Part shown: piece by piece, positions 53,431 to 61,554 of the stretch
Layout: every line of letters starts with the position of its first letter
Position numbering within the stretch: the first letter of the stretch is position 1
Origin: an uncultured Clostridia bacterium
Lineage (GTDB): Bacteria > Bacillota > Clostridia > TANB77 > CAG-508
NCBI GenBank assembly: GCA_934130975.1
Contig: CAKOYU010000005.1
Location: 39,703-103,702 of the forward strand
Direction: 5' to 3'
Length of the DNA stretch: 64,000 bases
The notes under the pieces: model-generated
Database searches by the model: none
The model's input: only the letters and a program-made list of their open reading frames with translations
What the model was told of the DNA's origin: nothing
Program-made: the position numbers and the translations under genes

Positions 53431-53974
53431 ATTTGATGAATCAGAAAAAATAGATTTAAAAAATATAGATAGAGACGAAGACATAGAACATTGTAAATTT
53501 AGCAATATAAGGATGCAGAATAGTGAAATAGAAAATGCTACATTTAGAGATGTAATATTTGAAAATTGTGATTTTTCAAATACTAAATTTATTGATAACA
53601 CATTTATTAGATGTGAATTTAATAATTGCAAGTTGTCAGGATGTGATATGGCAGAAAATAGATTATATAATGTAACATTTATAGAAACAAATGCAAGTTA
53701 TATAAATTTAGCAATAGCTAGTATAGAAAATGTACTATTTAAAGATTCTAATTTGAGAAATAGCTATTTTCAAGAAACAACAGTAAAAAATATATATTTC
53801 GAAAATACCGACTTAACCCAGGCACAATTTTTTAAAACTAGTTTAAGGAATGTAGATTTATCAAATAGTACAATAGAAGGAATAGCAATTACAATAGATG
53901 ACATAAAAGGTGCTATAATTGACCAATCACAATCAATAGATTTGTTATATTTATTAGGTGTTAAAGTAAAATAA
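53402..53974 (+). CDS. Pentapeptide-repeat protein
   Basis: The 190-residue protein is mostly tandem pentapeptides of the A(D/N)LxX type (residues ~30-165): FENCDFSNTKFIDNTF, FNNCKLSGCDMAENRLYNVTF and similar, shown in pieces. These fold as a right-handed square beta-helix. Some relatives mimic DNA and protect gyrase from quinolones; others have unknown roles, so no function is claimed. The ATG is inside the previous gene, with GGAG 7 bp before it. Module C2 begins 5 bp after the stop. Confidence 0.85.
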   Translation: MNILKPQKVKFDESEKIDLKNIDRDEDIEHCKFSNIRMQNSEIENATFRDVIFENCDFSNTKFIDNTFIRCEFNNCKLSGCDMAENRLYNVTFIETNASYINLAIASIENVLFKDSNLRNSYFQETTVKNIYFENTDLTQAQFFKTSLRNVDLSNSTIEGIAITIDDIKGAIIDQSQSIDLLYLLGVKVK

Positions 53975-53979
53975 TCAAA

Positions 53980-54021
53980 AGCAGGTAATTAGTTGATAAT
54001 TATCTGCTTTTGTGATATAAA
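53980..54021 (+). terminator. Module C2: terminator with superimposed promoter
   Basis: Stem AGCAGGTAATTA/TAATTATCTGCT (53980-53991, 53997-54008), then TTTTG. TTGATA (53993-53998) in the loop and TATAAA (54016-54021) after the T-run are exactly 17 bp apart, giving a promoter for the PPC gene at 54050. Confidence 0.75.
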
Positions 54022-54049
54022 TATTTATATAAATAAGGAGGTATATAAA

Positions 54050-54469
54050 ATGGAATATAGAAAATTTGAAAATAAAATAATTGCAAGAATTGATAAAGGA
54101 GAAGAAATACTTGAAAAAATAAAAGAAATAGCATTAAAAGAAAATATAAAGTTAGCCAGTATTAATGCATTAGGGGCAACAAATGACTTTACTGTTGGTG
54201 TATATAAAGTTGATGAAAAGAAGTATTATTCAAATGAATTTAAAGGCAATTTTGAAATTGTTTCATTAACAGGAACAATAAATACAATGAATGGTGAATT
54301 TTATACACATATTCATATGAGTGCGGGAAATGATAAAGGAGAAGTATTTGGAGGGCATTTAAATAAAGCAGTAGTAAGTGCAACTTGTGAGATGGTAATA
54401 GACATTATAGATGGAAAAGTAGATAGATATTTTGATGAAGAAATAGGATTAAATTTATTTGAATTTTAA
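54050..54469 (+). CDS. PPC/DUF296 domain protein
   Basis: The 139-residue protein is a single PPC (DUF296) domain: KIKEIALKENIKLASINALG, GTINTMNGEFYTHIHMS and GGHLNKAVVSATCEMVI. In structures of relatives the conserved histidines bind zinc in a trimer. In plants the domain is fused to AT-hooks; stand-alone bacterial members are of unknown function. The start at 54050 follows AAGGAGG; open frame further up is module C2. Confidence 0.85.
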   Translation: MEYRKFENKIIARIDKGEEILEKIKEIALKENIKLASINALGATNDFTVGVYKVDEKKYYSNEFKGNFEIVSLTGTINTMNGEFYTHIHMSAGNDKGEVFGGHLNKAVVSATCEMVIDIIDGKVDRYFDEEIGLNLFEF

Positions 54470-54531
54470 AATGTAATAATAAATCATAAAGTGATATGTA
54501 AATTTTTTATTCTAAAGAAAGGGATAGCATT

Positions 54532-55080
54532 ATGATAAGATGTAAATGGTGTAATTTAAATAATCCTAAATATGTAGAATATCATGATAATGAATGGTGT
54601 AAACCTAACAATGATGAAAAATATTTATATGAAATGCTAATTTTGGAATCTTTTCAAGCAGGTCTATCTTGGGAATGTGTATTAAACAAAAGGGACGATT
54701 TTAGAAAAGCATTTGATAATTTTGAAATAGATAAAATTTGCAATTATAAAGAAGAAAAGATAGAAGAATTATTACAAAACGAGAAAATTATAAGAAATAA
54801 GTTAAAAATAAATGCAACTATAAATAATAGCAAAATTTTTAAGAAAATTCAAAATGAATATGGAACATTTTATAATTATTTAGAGACTTTTACAAATGAT
54901 AAAATTATTTATGAAATTGATCAGACTACAAATGAGTTGTCAGATAGTTTGTCAAAAGATTTGAAAAAAAGAGGAATGAAGTTTGTAGGAAGTACAATTA
55001 TTTATTCGTATTTGCAAGCAATAGGAGTTATATATTCACACGATAAAGAATGTTTTATGTATAAGAAAGGAAGTAAATAA
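54532..55080 (+). CDS. tag: DNA-3-methyladenine glycosylase I
   Basis: Tag removes 3-methyladenine from alkylated DNA. The 182-residue protein has the N-terminal zinc residues C4 and H18 (IRCKWC...YHDNEW), E39 in ILESFQAGLSW (the base-recognition glutamate) and the C-terminal YSHDKEC that completes the zinc site. Length is normal for the family. AAAGAAAGGG precedes ATG; the flavodiiron gene starts 1 bp after its stop. Confidence 0.92.
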   Translation: MIRCKWCNLNNPKYVEYHDNEWCKPNNDEKYLYEMLILESFQAGLSWECVLNKRDDFRKAFDNFEIDKICNYKEEKIEELLQNEKIIRNKLKINATINNSKIFKKIQNEYGTFYNYLETFTNDKIIYEIDQTTNELSDSLSKDLKKRGMKFVGSTIIYSYLQAIGVIYSHDKECFMYKKGSK

Positions 55081-55081
55081 A

Positions 55082-56248
55082 ATGAAAGATGTAAAAATTT
55101 CAAATGATATAATATATATTGGAGCTGATGACAAAGACATTGATTTATTTGAAAATCAATATAAAGTTCCAAATGGAATCTCATATAATTCATATGTAAT
55201 AATGGACGAAAAAATTGCTATAATGGAAACAATCGATAGAAGAAAAACAGATGAATGGCTAGAAAACTTAGAGAATGCCTTAAATGGTAGAGAACCTGAT
55301 TATTTAATAATTTCACATTTAGAGCCAGATCATGCGTATAACATAGGAACAATAATAAAAAAATATCCTAATATAAAATTAGTAGGAAATAATAAAACAT
55401 TTGCATTTTTACCTCAGTTCTTTGACATTGAAGATTTAGAAGAAAGAAAAGTTGAAGTAAAAGAAGGAGATATTTTAGAACTTGGAAAACATAAATTACA
55501 CTTTATAATAGCTCCTATGGTACACTGGCCAGAAGTAATGATGGAATATGAAGAAAAAGAAAAAATATTATTTTCAGCTGATGGCTTTGGAAAATTTGGT
55601 ACTTTAGATACAGATGAAGATTGGGATTGTGAAGCTAGAAGATATTATTTTAATATAGTTGGAAAATATGGTATGCAGGTACAAGCTGTATTAAAGAAGG
55701 CAAGTAAATTAGATATAAAAACAATTTGTCCATTACACGGTCCAATTTTGAGAGAAAATTTAGAACATTACATTAATAAATATGATATATGGAGTAAATA
55801 TGAAACTGAAAGTGAAGGCGTTTACATAGCATGTGCTTCAATACATGGAAATACATTAAAAGTATGTGAAAAATTAAAAGAAATTTTAGAAGAAAAAGGA
55901 GCAGAAAAAGTTGTACTAGCTGATTTATCAAGAGAAGACTGGGCAGAAGCGGTTGAAGATTCATTTAGATATGGAAAAATAGTTTTTGCATCAGCAACAT
56001 ATGACATGGGAATATTTACTCCAATGAGAGAGTTATTATTAAATTTAAAAGAAAAAAATTATCAAAATAAAAAAGTTGCAATTATAGAAAATGGAACTTG
56101 GGCACCTAATGCAGCAAGATGTATGAAAGAGATTATTGCCACAATGAAAAATGTTGAAATAGTTGAACCTGTTGTAACTATAAAATCAACTTTAAAAGAA
56201 GAGAATATTGAAAAGTTAAATGAATTAGCTGAAAATTTACTAAAATAA
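55082..56248 (+). CDS. Flavodiiron protein (FprA-type A flavoprotein)
   Basis: Anaerobe oxygen/NO-detoxifying enzyme, 388 residues. The metallo-beta-lactamase-like half has diiron ligands in SHLEPDH, MVHWPE, the Asp of SADGFG and the His of PLHGPI. The flavodoxin half (~250-388) binds FMN through ASIHGNTLK and ASATYDMG. Electrons usually come from rubredoxin or NADH partners, none of which is adjacent. It overlaps no gene but begins directly after tag. Confidence 0.93.
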   Translation: MKDVKISNDIIYIGADDKDIDLFENQYKVPNGISYNSYVIMDEKIAIMETIDRRKTDEWLENLENALNGREPDYLIISHLEPDHAYNIGTIIKKYPNIKLVGNNKTFAFLPQFFDIEDLEERKVEVKEGDILELGKHKLHFIIAPMVHWPEVMMEYEEKEKILFSADGFGKFGTLDTDEDWDCEARRYYFNIVGKYGMQVQAVLKKASKLDIKTICPLHGPILRENLEHYINKYDIWSKYETESEGVYIACASIHGNTLKVCEKLKEILEEKGAEKVVLADLSREDWAEAVEDSFRYGKIVFASATYDMGIFTPMRELLLNLKEKNYQNKKVAIIENGTWAPNAARCMKEIIATMKNVEIVEPVVTIKSTLKEENIEKLNELAENLLK

Positions 56249-56266
56249 ACATTAGAGGTGGTTTTA

Positions 56267-56839
56267 ATGAAAAAAGAAATTGTTTTTGTAACACATAATA
56301 TTGGGAAAATAAAATCAGCAGAAAAATATTTTAAACATTTAAAATTTACTACATTTAATTATGAATTAGATGAACCAAGAAGTGATGATATAAAAGAAAT
56401 AGCAACAGCTAAAGTGAAACAAGCTTATGAATTAGTTAAGAAGCCATGTATAGCACTTGATACTGATTTTAGAATTGAAGAACTAAATGGTTTTCCAAGA
56501 GCATTTGTGAATTTTTCTTTAGAAACAATAGGAATTGAAGGAATACTTAAATTAATGGAAGGAAAAGACAATAGAGCTTGTGCATTTAATGAATGTTTGG
56601 CATATCATGATGGAAAAGAGATTCATTATTTTTATGGAAGACATCCAGGAAATTTATCTACAAAAAAACAGGGAATAAATCGTGAAGAAAAATGGTCAGA
56701 CTTATGGTACGTATTTAAACCTTTAGGATTTGAAAAAACTCTTGCAGAGATGAGTTCAGAAGAAAGAGAAAATAGAAGAAAAGTAGATGGCTCTGTTCAA
56801 GCAATGCAAGAATTTGCAAAATGGTATGAACATATTTGA
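56267..56839 (+). CDS. Ham1/RdgB-like non-canonical purine NTP pyrophosphatase
   Basis: 190 residues resembling RdgB/Ham1 enzymes, which hydrolyse dITP and XTP to keep them out of DNA. THNIGKIKSAEKYF corresponds to the substrate loop (usually SxNxxK), LDTDFRIEELNGFPRAF to the catalytic SGL-x-V-x-ALNGxPG motif, and RKVDGSVQAMQEF is close to the usual end. Several positions differ from the consensus, so substrate preference may differ. ATG at 56267 follows AGAGGTGG. Confidence 0.8.
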   Translation: MKKEIVFVTHNIGKIKSAEKYFKHLKFTTFNYELDEPRSDDIKEIATAKVKQAYELVKKPCIALDTDFRIEELNGFPRAFVNFSLETIGIEGILKLMEGKDNRACAFNECLAYHDGKEIHYFYGRHPGNLSTKKQGINREEKWSDLWYVFKPLGFEKTLAEMSSEERENRRKVDGSVQAMQEFAKWYEHI

Positions 56840-56859
56840 ATAGAAAAGTAGGTGTTATA

Positions 56860-57336
56860 ATGATAAAAGTAATGTTTGTATGTTTAGGCAATATATGTCG
56901 TTCTCCTATGGCAGAATTTGTTTTTAAAGATATAGTAAAAAAACAAGGACTAGAAAAAGAATTTTATATAAAATCTTCTGCAACTTCTAGTGAAGAAATA
57001 GGAAATGATATTCATTATGGTACTCGTAATAAGCTGATACAAGAAGGAATATCATTTGAAAAAAGAGAGGCAACTAAATTAAAATCAGAAGATTATGAAA
57101 AGTATGATTATATTATTGGCATGGAAAAGGCAAATATTATAAATATACAGAGAATAGTTGGAAGAGATGTTGATAATAAAGTGTATAGATTATTAGAATT
57201 TTCAAATAATCCAAGAGATATTGCAGATCCTTGGTATACAGGAGATTTTGAAATTACATTTAATGATATAGTTGAGGGCTGTAATGGATTTTTGGAGTAT
57301 CTAAAAAGTAATGAAAGAATAAGTTCGGAGGAGTAG
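56860..57336 (+). CDS. Low-molecular-weight protein tyrosine phosphatase
   Basis: 158 residues. The phosphate loop CLGNICRS has the nucleophile C8 and R14. The general acid is D123 in ADPWYTGDF. It dephosphorylates phosphotyrosine (or phosphoarginine in some Firmicutes relatives). The start at 56860 follows AAGTAGGTG; a TTG start 24 bp earlier, overlapping the previous stop, is less likely. It lies in a compact run with the Ham1-like gene and the next membrane protein. Confidence 0.92.
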   Translation: MIKVMFVCLGNICRSPMAEFVFKDIVKKQGLEKEFYIKSSATSSEEIGNDIHYGTRNKLIQEGISFEKREATKLKSEDYEKYDYIIGMEKANIINIQRIVGRDVDNKVYRLLEFSNNPRDIADPWYTGDFEITFNDIVEGCNGFLEYLKSNERISSEE

Positions 57337-57337
57337 T

Positions 57338-58114
57338 ATGAAATATATAAAAATAGTATTGAAAATATTGTTACTTTTATGTTTTATAGCGATGAGTATG
57401 AGTTTTACAATTAAACATATAGTTATAGATACTTTTTCGCAAGAAATTCTTTCTAAAAAAGTATCAGGATATTTACTTGACGAAATTGTTTATGATGTAG
57501 ATATAAATGAACTAGGAAAAATAGAAGATAATATTAGAAATAGCAAAACTACCAAGAAGATTACAGCTAAATTTATAGAGACAGTAGTAGAAAATGTTAT
57601 TGGTAATGAAAAAATAGAAATGGATATAGAAAATGAAGTAGATATATTAATAAAAGATTATATGCCTAAAGAAACATCAGAAGAGAAATTACAAAATATG
57701 AAGAAAAATACGATTAAACAAATTACTAGAATAGAAAGTGGATTACAAGATGGTCTAATGGAGGATTCAGAAAATACTTACTTAACGATTTTTAAAATAT
57801 ATAATTTACTTACAAATATTTATTTTAGAATAATTATATCGATTGTAACTGTTATACTTACAATAGTTTTAATTGTATTAGAAAAATCTGGAACATTAAA
57901 GTTCATAAGGAATGCTAGCTTAATAACTACAGTATTTATGATAGTAATTTTTATAATTATTAAATTAATGACTGATTTTATTGATCAAAAATTTGCAGGG
58001 GGCTGGCTGCAAGAGATTAATATAGATTCACTAACTATATCTATTATACTGGGAGTCATAATTAGTAGTTCGTTATTCTTAATATATAAACACATAAATA
58101 AAACAGATAATTAG
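57338..58114 (+). CDS. Membrane protein of unknown function
   Basis: 258 residues: an N-terminal helix (~7-27), an outside domain of ~130 residues made of amphipathic helices, and three more helices (~160-180, ~190-210, ~230-250). The pattern is like small integral membrane proteins found in many Clostridia; I cannot name a family. CGGAGG precedes ATG, 1 bp after the phosphatase stop. Its last codons (KTDN-stop) form the 5' arm of module C3. Confidence 0.75.
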   Translation: MKYIKIVLKILLLLCFIAMSMSFTIKHIVIDTFSQEILSKKVSGYLLDEIVYDVDINELGKIEDNIRNSKTTKKITAKFIETVVENVIGNEKIEMDIENEVDILIKDYMPKETSEEKLQNMKKNTIKQITRIESGLQDGLMEDSENTYLTIFKIYNLLTNIYFRIIISIVTVILTIVLIVLEKSGTLKFIRNASLITTVFMIVIFIIIKLMTDFIDQKFAGGWLQEINIDSLTISIILGVIISSSLFLIYKHINKTDN

Positions 58115-58143
58115 TTGATAATTATCTGTTTTTGTGCTATAAA
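58101..58143 (+). terminator. Module C3: terminator with superimposed promoter
   Basis: AAACAGATAATTA/TAATTATCTGTTT stem; the 5' arm is coding. TTGATA (58115-58120) starts directly after the stop codon. TATAAA (58138-58143) is 17 bp on, after the T-run. Confidence 0.75.
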
Positions 58144-58165
58144 GGTAATTAGTAGGAGAAAAAAT

Positions 58166-58699
58166 ATGAATTCAAGAGAATATTTAAACAAAAATGGTAA
58201 TGATGATAAATTAATAGTTGTACCAGATAGTAGAGAATTTTCCAATAAAGAGATTGAAGCATTAACAGAATTTCAAGAAAGATTTTTTGAGCATGAAATT
58301 ATTAGAGAAAATATAGAATTTAATAGTTTAATTCCTGAATTAAGTGTATCAAATATAGATATAAGCAAAAAATTTTACATGGATTTAGGATTTCAGGTAA
58401 GATATGAAAGAAAAGAAGATAAATTTTGCTTTTTGCAACTAGAAGAAAATCAGATAATGATAGAAGAAGATAATAACAATTGGAATACTGGAAAGCTGGA
58501 ATATCCATATGGTCGAGGCATCAATATAAGCATGACAATTTCAGATGTTGAAAAAATGTATAATAAATTAAAAGAAAAAGATATCAAGTTTTTTCTGGAT
58601 TTAGAAGTTCATGAATACAGAGTTAATGATGAAATTTCTTTGGATAAAGAGTTTTTAGTTCAAGATCCAGATGGATATTTGTTAAGATTTAATAATTAA
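58166..58699 (+). CDS. VOC-superfamily (glyoxalase/bleomycin-resistance-like) protein
   Basis: The 177-residue protein has a ~45-residue N-terminal extension and then a single VOC module: LIPELSVSNIDISKKFYMDL (start of strand 1 and helix 1), FCFLQLEENQIMIEE, and the closing FLVQDPDGYLLRF with its metal-ligand region. Members either bind bleomycin-like drugs or act as metal enzymes. The start at 58166 follows AGTAGGAG. The next gene is 14 bp away. Confidence 0.85.
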   Translation: MNSREYLNKNGNDDKLIVVPDSREFSNKEIEALTEFQERFFEHEIIRENIEFNSLIPELSVSNIDISKKFYMDLGFQVRYERKEDKFCFLQLEENQIMIEEDNNNWNTGKLEYPYGRGINISMTISDVEKMYNKLKEKDIKFFLDLEVHEYRVNDEISLDKEFLVQDPDGYLLRFNN

Positions 58700-58713
58700 A
58701 AGGAGAAATTTTT

Positions 58714-59617
58714 GTGAAAGATAAATATAAGAATATTCAATTAACTCAAGAAATAGATAAGGCAAATTGTGTAACACATTCAGGTAAGTTCCATGTAGAT
58801 GACGTTATTTCTACAATATTTCTTAGTAAAATTAGAGAAAATATAATTTTAATAAGAGTTCCTACTATAGATGAAAAAATGGATATATCAAATAAAATGG
58901 TTTATGATATAGGATTTCGGAGAATTTGACCATCATCAAAAAAACAGAAATGGAAAAAGAGAAAATGGAATTTATTATTCATCAATCGGATTGCTATGGA
59001 GAAGATTTGGTAGAGAATATTTAAAACAATTAGAGGTTAAAAGTATAGATAGAACATTTGAATATATGGATAAAGAGTTAATTCAATATATTGATGCAAC
59101 AGATAATATGCAATTAGAATATTTAGAAAGTAAGATAGTACCAGATTTTATAAAGCTGTGTAATCCTGAATGGAACGAAAATGTAGATGAAAATGAAGCC
59201 TTCATAAATGCTTTAAGACTAGCAGATGAATTTTGGAATATTTATATAAAACACGCTATTGCAGAAGTGGAAGCTATAGAAATTATTTTAAAAAGTAGTG
59301 ATGAGTGTAAGGAATGCTATTTGGTATTTAATGTAGAAATGCCATATAGAAAAGCGATTAAATATATTAATAATAATAAAGTAAAGTACATAATTTTTAA
59401 ATCAAGCAGAGAAGGATATGATATTAGAATTTTAAGAGATTCTTGCAAATTTAAAGATGAAATATCGCATGAGGCGGATATAAATATTGCTAAACAAATA
59501 ATAGGAATAGATGATTTAATATATGTTGATGTTAATGGTAAATTATGTTGTACAAAAACATTAGAAAGTGCTATTAAGATTGTAAAATATAATGAAAAAA
59601 TGATGGAGATAAAGTGA
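58714..59617 (+). pseudogene. MYG1/UPF0160-family DHH-like hydrolase, frameshifted
   Basis: Two frames make one MYG1-family protein. The first part has THSGKFHVDDVISTIFLSKI and stops at 58929. Removing one T from the TTT at 58915-58917 yields GFGEFDHHQKNRNGKRENG followed by the second part (GLLWRRFGREYLK to 59617), restoring the DHH-like metal site. The GTG at 58714 follows AAAGGAG. MYG1 relatives are 3'-5' exonucleases in eukaryotes; the bacterial role is unclear. The break is in a homopolymer, so sequencing error is a real possibility. Confidence 0.85.
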
Positions 59618-59739
59618 TTTTGGATAACATAAACACAAATTAAGATTTAAAGTTTGGTTAAGAAAATAGTAAAGTCATAACTGAGATTAAATTTAAAAAT
59701 TTTAATAAACAAAGAAAGGAAAAAAAGATATTACATAAA

Positions 59740-60054
59740 ATGAAATTTAATGAAAGTCCATTTGAAAGAATAAAGAATGGAACAAAAACAATAGAATTTA
59801 GATTATATGATGAAAAAAGACAACAAATAAAAATTGGAGATCAAATAGAATTTTTAAAATTGCCAGATTTACAAGAAAAATTATTAGTTGATGTTATCAA
59901 TTTATACAAAGAAGATACTTTTGAATACTTATTTAGAAAGGTATACTTAGATGAAGAAGAAATAAAAAGAAAGACAAAATCTATGTATCAGTATTATTCG
60001 CCAGAAAAAGAGAAAGAATATGGAGTTTTAGGTATTAAAATAAAAATTAACTAG
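59740..60054 (+). CDS. ASCH-domain protein
   Basis: The 104-residue protein is a small ASCH domain: NESPFERIKNGTKTIEFRLY and DEKRQQIKIGDQIEF at the N-terminus, and the C-terminal YGVLGIKI. ASCH domains bind RNA or modified bases. Relatives usually start about four residues earlier. Here that position is ATA (59728), 6 bp after AAAGGA, whereas the ATG at 59740 is about 18 bp from it. Either ATA is used, or a mutated start has weakened expression. A truncated Nudix gene follows. Confidence 0.8.
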   Translation: MKFNESPFERIKNGTKTIEFRLYDEKRQQIKIGDQIEFLKLPDLQEKLLVDVINLYKEDTFEYLFRKVYLDEEEIKRKTKSMYQYYSPEKEKEYGVLGIKIKIN

Positions 60055-60065
60055 ACAAAACGAAT

Positions 60066-60425
60066 ATGGGCATTTTATATGTTGCTATGAAAGAAGCAAA
60101 AGAAGAAACTGGAATAAAAAATGTTATTCCAATTTCTAAAGATATTTATTCACTAGAGTTGATTAATGTAAATGGTCATGAAAAAAGAGGAAAGTATGTT
60201 GGTTCTCATGTTCATCTTAATGTTACATATTTATTAGAAGCCGATGAGAATGAAGAAATACATATAAAAGAAGATGAAAATAGTGGGGTAAAGTGGATAC
60301 CAATTAATAAAATATTGGAGTCATCATCTGAAATATGGGTACGAGATAGAGTCTATGCAAAAATAATTGATAAAATGAGGAAAGATGAAATTATTACAAA
60401 AAATCAAGGAGGATATAAATGTTAG
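60066..60425 (+). pseudogene. Nudix hydrolase, 5'-truncated
   Basis: The frame begins inside the Nudix box: ILYVAMKEAKEETGIKN, lacking the leading G-x5 part and the whole N-terminal third of a normal ~150-170-residue enzyme. The remaining ~119 residues look intact to the end (VHLNVTYLLEADENEE, GVKWIPINKIL). No ribosome site precedes the first ATG. A deletion joining the ASCH gene to the Nudix interior is likely. Its end overlaps the MBL gene by 7 bp. Confidence 0.75.
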
Positions 60426-61054
60426 AAAATATAGATGTTTTATACCATAGTAGTATAAGAATAAGTAAAAATAAAGTAATTTATATAGATCCATTTAAAA
60501 TAGATAAAAGTTATAATGATGCAGATATTATTTTTATAACACACGACCATTATGATCACTATTCTGAGGAAGATCTAGATAAAGTTATAAATAAAAATAC
60601 AACTATTATAGTACCAGAAGGATTGTTAACAAAACTATTAAGAAAAGGCATAAATAAAAATGTAATTATTACAGTAGAACCAAATGAAAAGTATATGGTA
60701 CAAGGAATCAAATTTGAAACAATACCAGCATATAATACAGAAGAGACTTTTCATCCAAAAGAAAATGGTTGGGTTGGTTATATCATTGTAATAGATGGTA
60801 GTAGATACTATATTGCAGGAGATACGGACATTACAGAAGAAAATAAAAAAGTAAAATGTGATGTTGCTTTTGTTCCAGTTGGAGGAACATATACAATGAA
60901 TTTTAAAGAGGCTGCACAATTAATAAATGAAATACAACCTAAAATAGCAGTTCCAATACATTATGGTAGTGTAGTTGGAACAAAACAAGATGCCACAAAC
61001 TTTATAAAATTATTACATCCAAGTATAAAAGGTATAATTTTAATTAAACAATAA
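60419..61054 (+). CDS. MBL-fold metallo-hydrolase (UlaG/UPF0173-like)
   Basis: 211 residues with the metal motif HDHYDHY (~41-47), the Asp of IAGDTDIT and the His of AVPIHYGS, matching single-domain UPF0173/UlaG-type hydrolases. Substrate unknown. The ribosome site AAGGAGGATATAA lies in the end of the truncated Nudix gene, implying they were one operon. Confidence 0.88.
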   Translation: MLENIDVLYHSSIRISKNKVIYIDPFKIDKSYNDADIIFITHDHYDHYSEEDLDKVINKNTTIIVPEGLLTKLLRKGINKNVIITVEPNEKYMVQGIKFETIPAYNTEETFHPKENGWVGYIIVIDGSRYYIAGDTDITEENKKVKCDVAFVPVGGTYTMNFKEAAQLINEIQPKIAVPIHYGSVVGTKQDATNFIKLLHPSIKGIILIKQ

Positions 61055-61108
61055 ATATAAGAATAGTAATTTGTGTTTTAAACAAATTGTGGAAATTTGT
61101 AAATACTG

Positions 61109-61137
61109 TAGACAAATAAAAGATATTATTGTAGAAT
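61109..61137 (+). promoter_or_regulatory. Promoter of the 37-aa peptide mRNA
   Basis: TAGACA, a 17-bp spacer and TAGAAT. The predicted start at ~61144 coincides with the left end of the inverted-repeat unit. Confidence 0.5.
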
Positions 61138-61221
61138 AACAACATAGGAAATTGATAATTAGTGGAACGGTTTTGCCACCCAATATTATACGATTCATCG
61201 TAGGAAAGGCGGGTGGTGTTT

Positions 61222-61335
61222 ATGGTTAAAGTGATACTATTTTTTTTAATATCATTGATGTTATCTTTAACATTAAACATTGCCTTGATGTCAGTTCTGT
61301 ATAAGAACTGGGTAGATAAGCAACTACATAAATAA
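61222..61335 (+). CDS. 37-residue hydrophobic peptide, putative type I toxin
   Basis: The peptide starts MVKVILFFLISLMLSLTLNI and ends VLYKNWVDKQLHK: one membrane helix (~3-25) and a short charged tail, the plan of Fst/TxpA-like toxins. AAAGGCGGGTGGTG precedes the ATG, but the GGGTGGT part can pair with GCCACCC 30 nt upstream, which would hide the ribosome site. ATTCATC upstream (61194-61200) can also pair with GATGAAT near the terminator, a 5'-3' contact typical of such mRNAs. Sequence similarity to a named toxin family is not established. Confidence 0.6.
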   Translation: MVKVILFFLISLMLSLTLNIALMSVLYKNWVDKQLHK

Positions 61336-61424
61336 AAAATAAACCATTCTACTTTTGACGGAGATGAATGGTTTATTTAAATCTATTCCGGCAAAACCGT
61401 ATCTAACGGAATTGTCATTTCCTA
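61331..61424 (-). ncRNA. Putative antisense RNA to the 37-aa peptide mRNA
   Basis: A minus-strand promoter (61430-61459) would start an RNA at ~61423 that ends at the shared terminator, about 90 nt. It would be complementary to the 3' end of the peptide mRNA. Its first ~35 nt are nearly identical to the mRNA 5' end because of the terminal inverted repeats. Ends are predicted only. Confidence 0.45.
61337..61378. terminator. Bidirectional terminator inside the unit
   Basis: AAATAAACCATTC/GAATGGTTTATTT, perfect 13-bp stem with 16-nt loop; T-rich on the minus strand beyond the stem (TTTTTTATTT). Confidence 0.8.
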
Positions 61425-61429
61425 TTTTT

Positions 61430-61459
61430 ATTATACTCTAATTAAAGTAATAAAGTCAA
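61430..61459 (-). promoter_or_regulatory. Antisense promoter at the right end of the unit
   Basis: Minus strand TTGACT, an 18-bp spacer and TATAAT, stronger than the sense promoter. Confidence 0.65.
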
Positions 61460-61554
61460 GAAAATATGAAAATAATCCTCCTTTTTTGATAAATTTTAAA
61501 AAAGTGTTACTTTTTCTATAAATTTATCAATATATAAATATAAGTATAAACAAT

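Larger units (their letters stand above)
61144..61425. repeat. 282-bp unit with terminal inverted repeats; candidate type I toxin-antitoxin locus
   Basis: Both ends begin ATAGGAAAT (61144-61152; complement at 61417-61425) and share ACGGTTTTGCC (61167-61177; complement at 61390-61400), an imperfect terminal repeat of ~35 bp. Inside are a small open frame, a translation-start hairpin (GCCACCC at 61175-61181 with GGGTGGT at 61211-61217) and a perfect 13-bp terminator. Promoters just outside each end point inwards. Confidence 0.65.

Noticed and set aside
53993..54049. N-terminal extensions starting with an MIIICFC-like sequence at 53993, 58115 and 63407
   Set aside because: They are translations of module C, including the terminator; clear ribosome sites fit the later starts.
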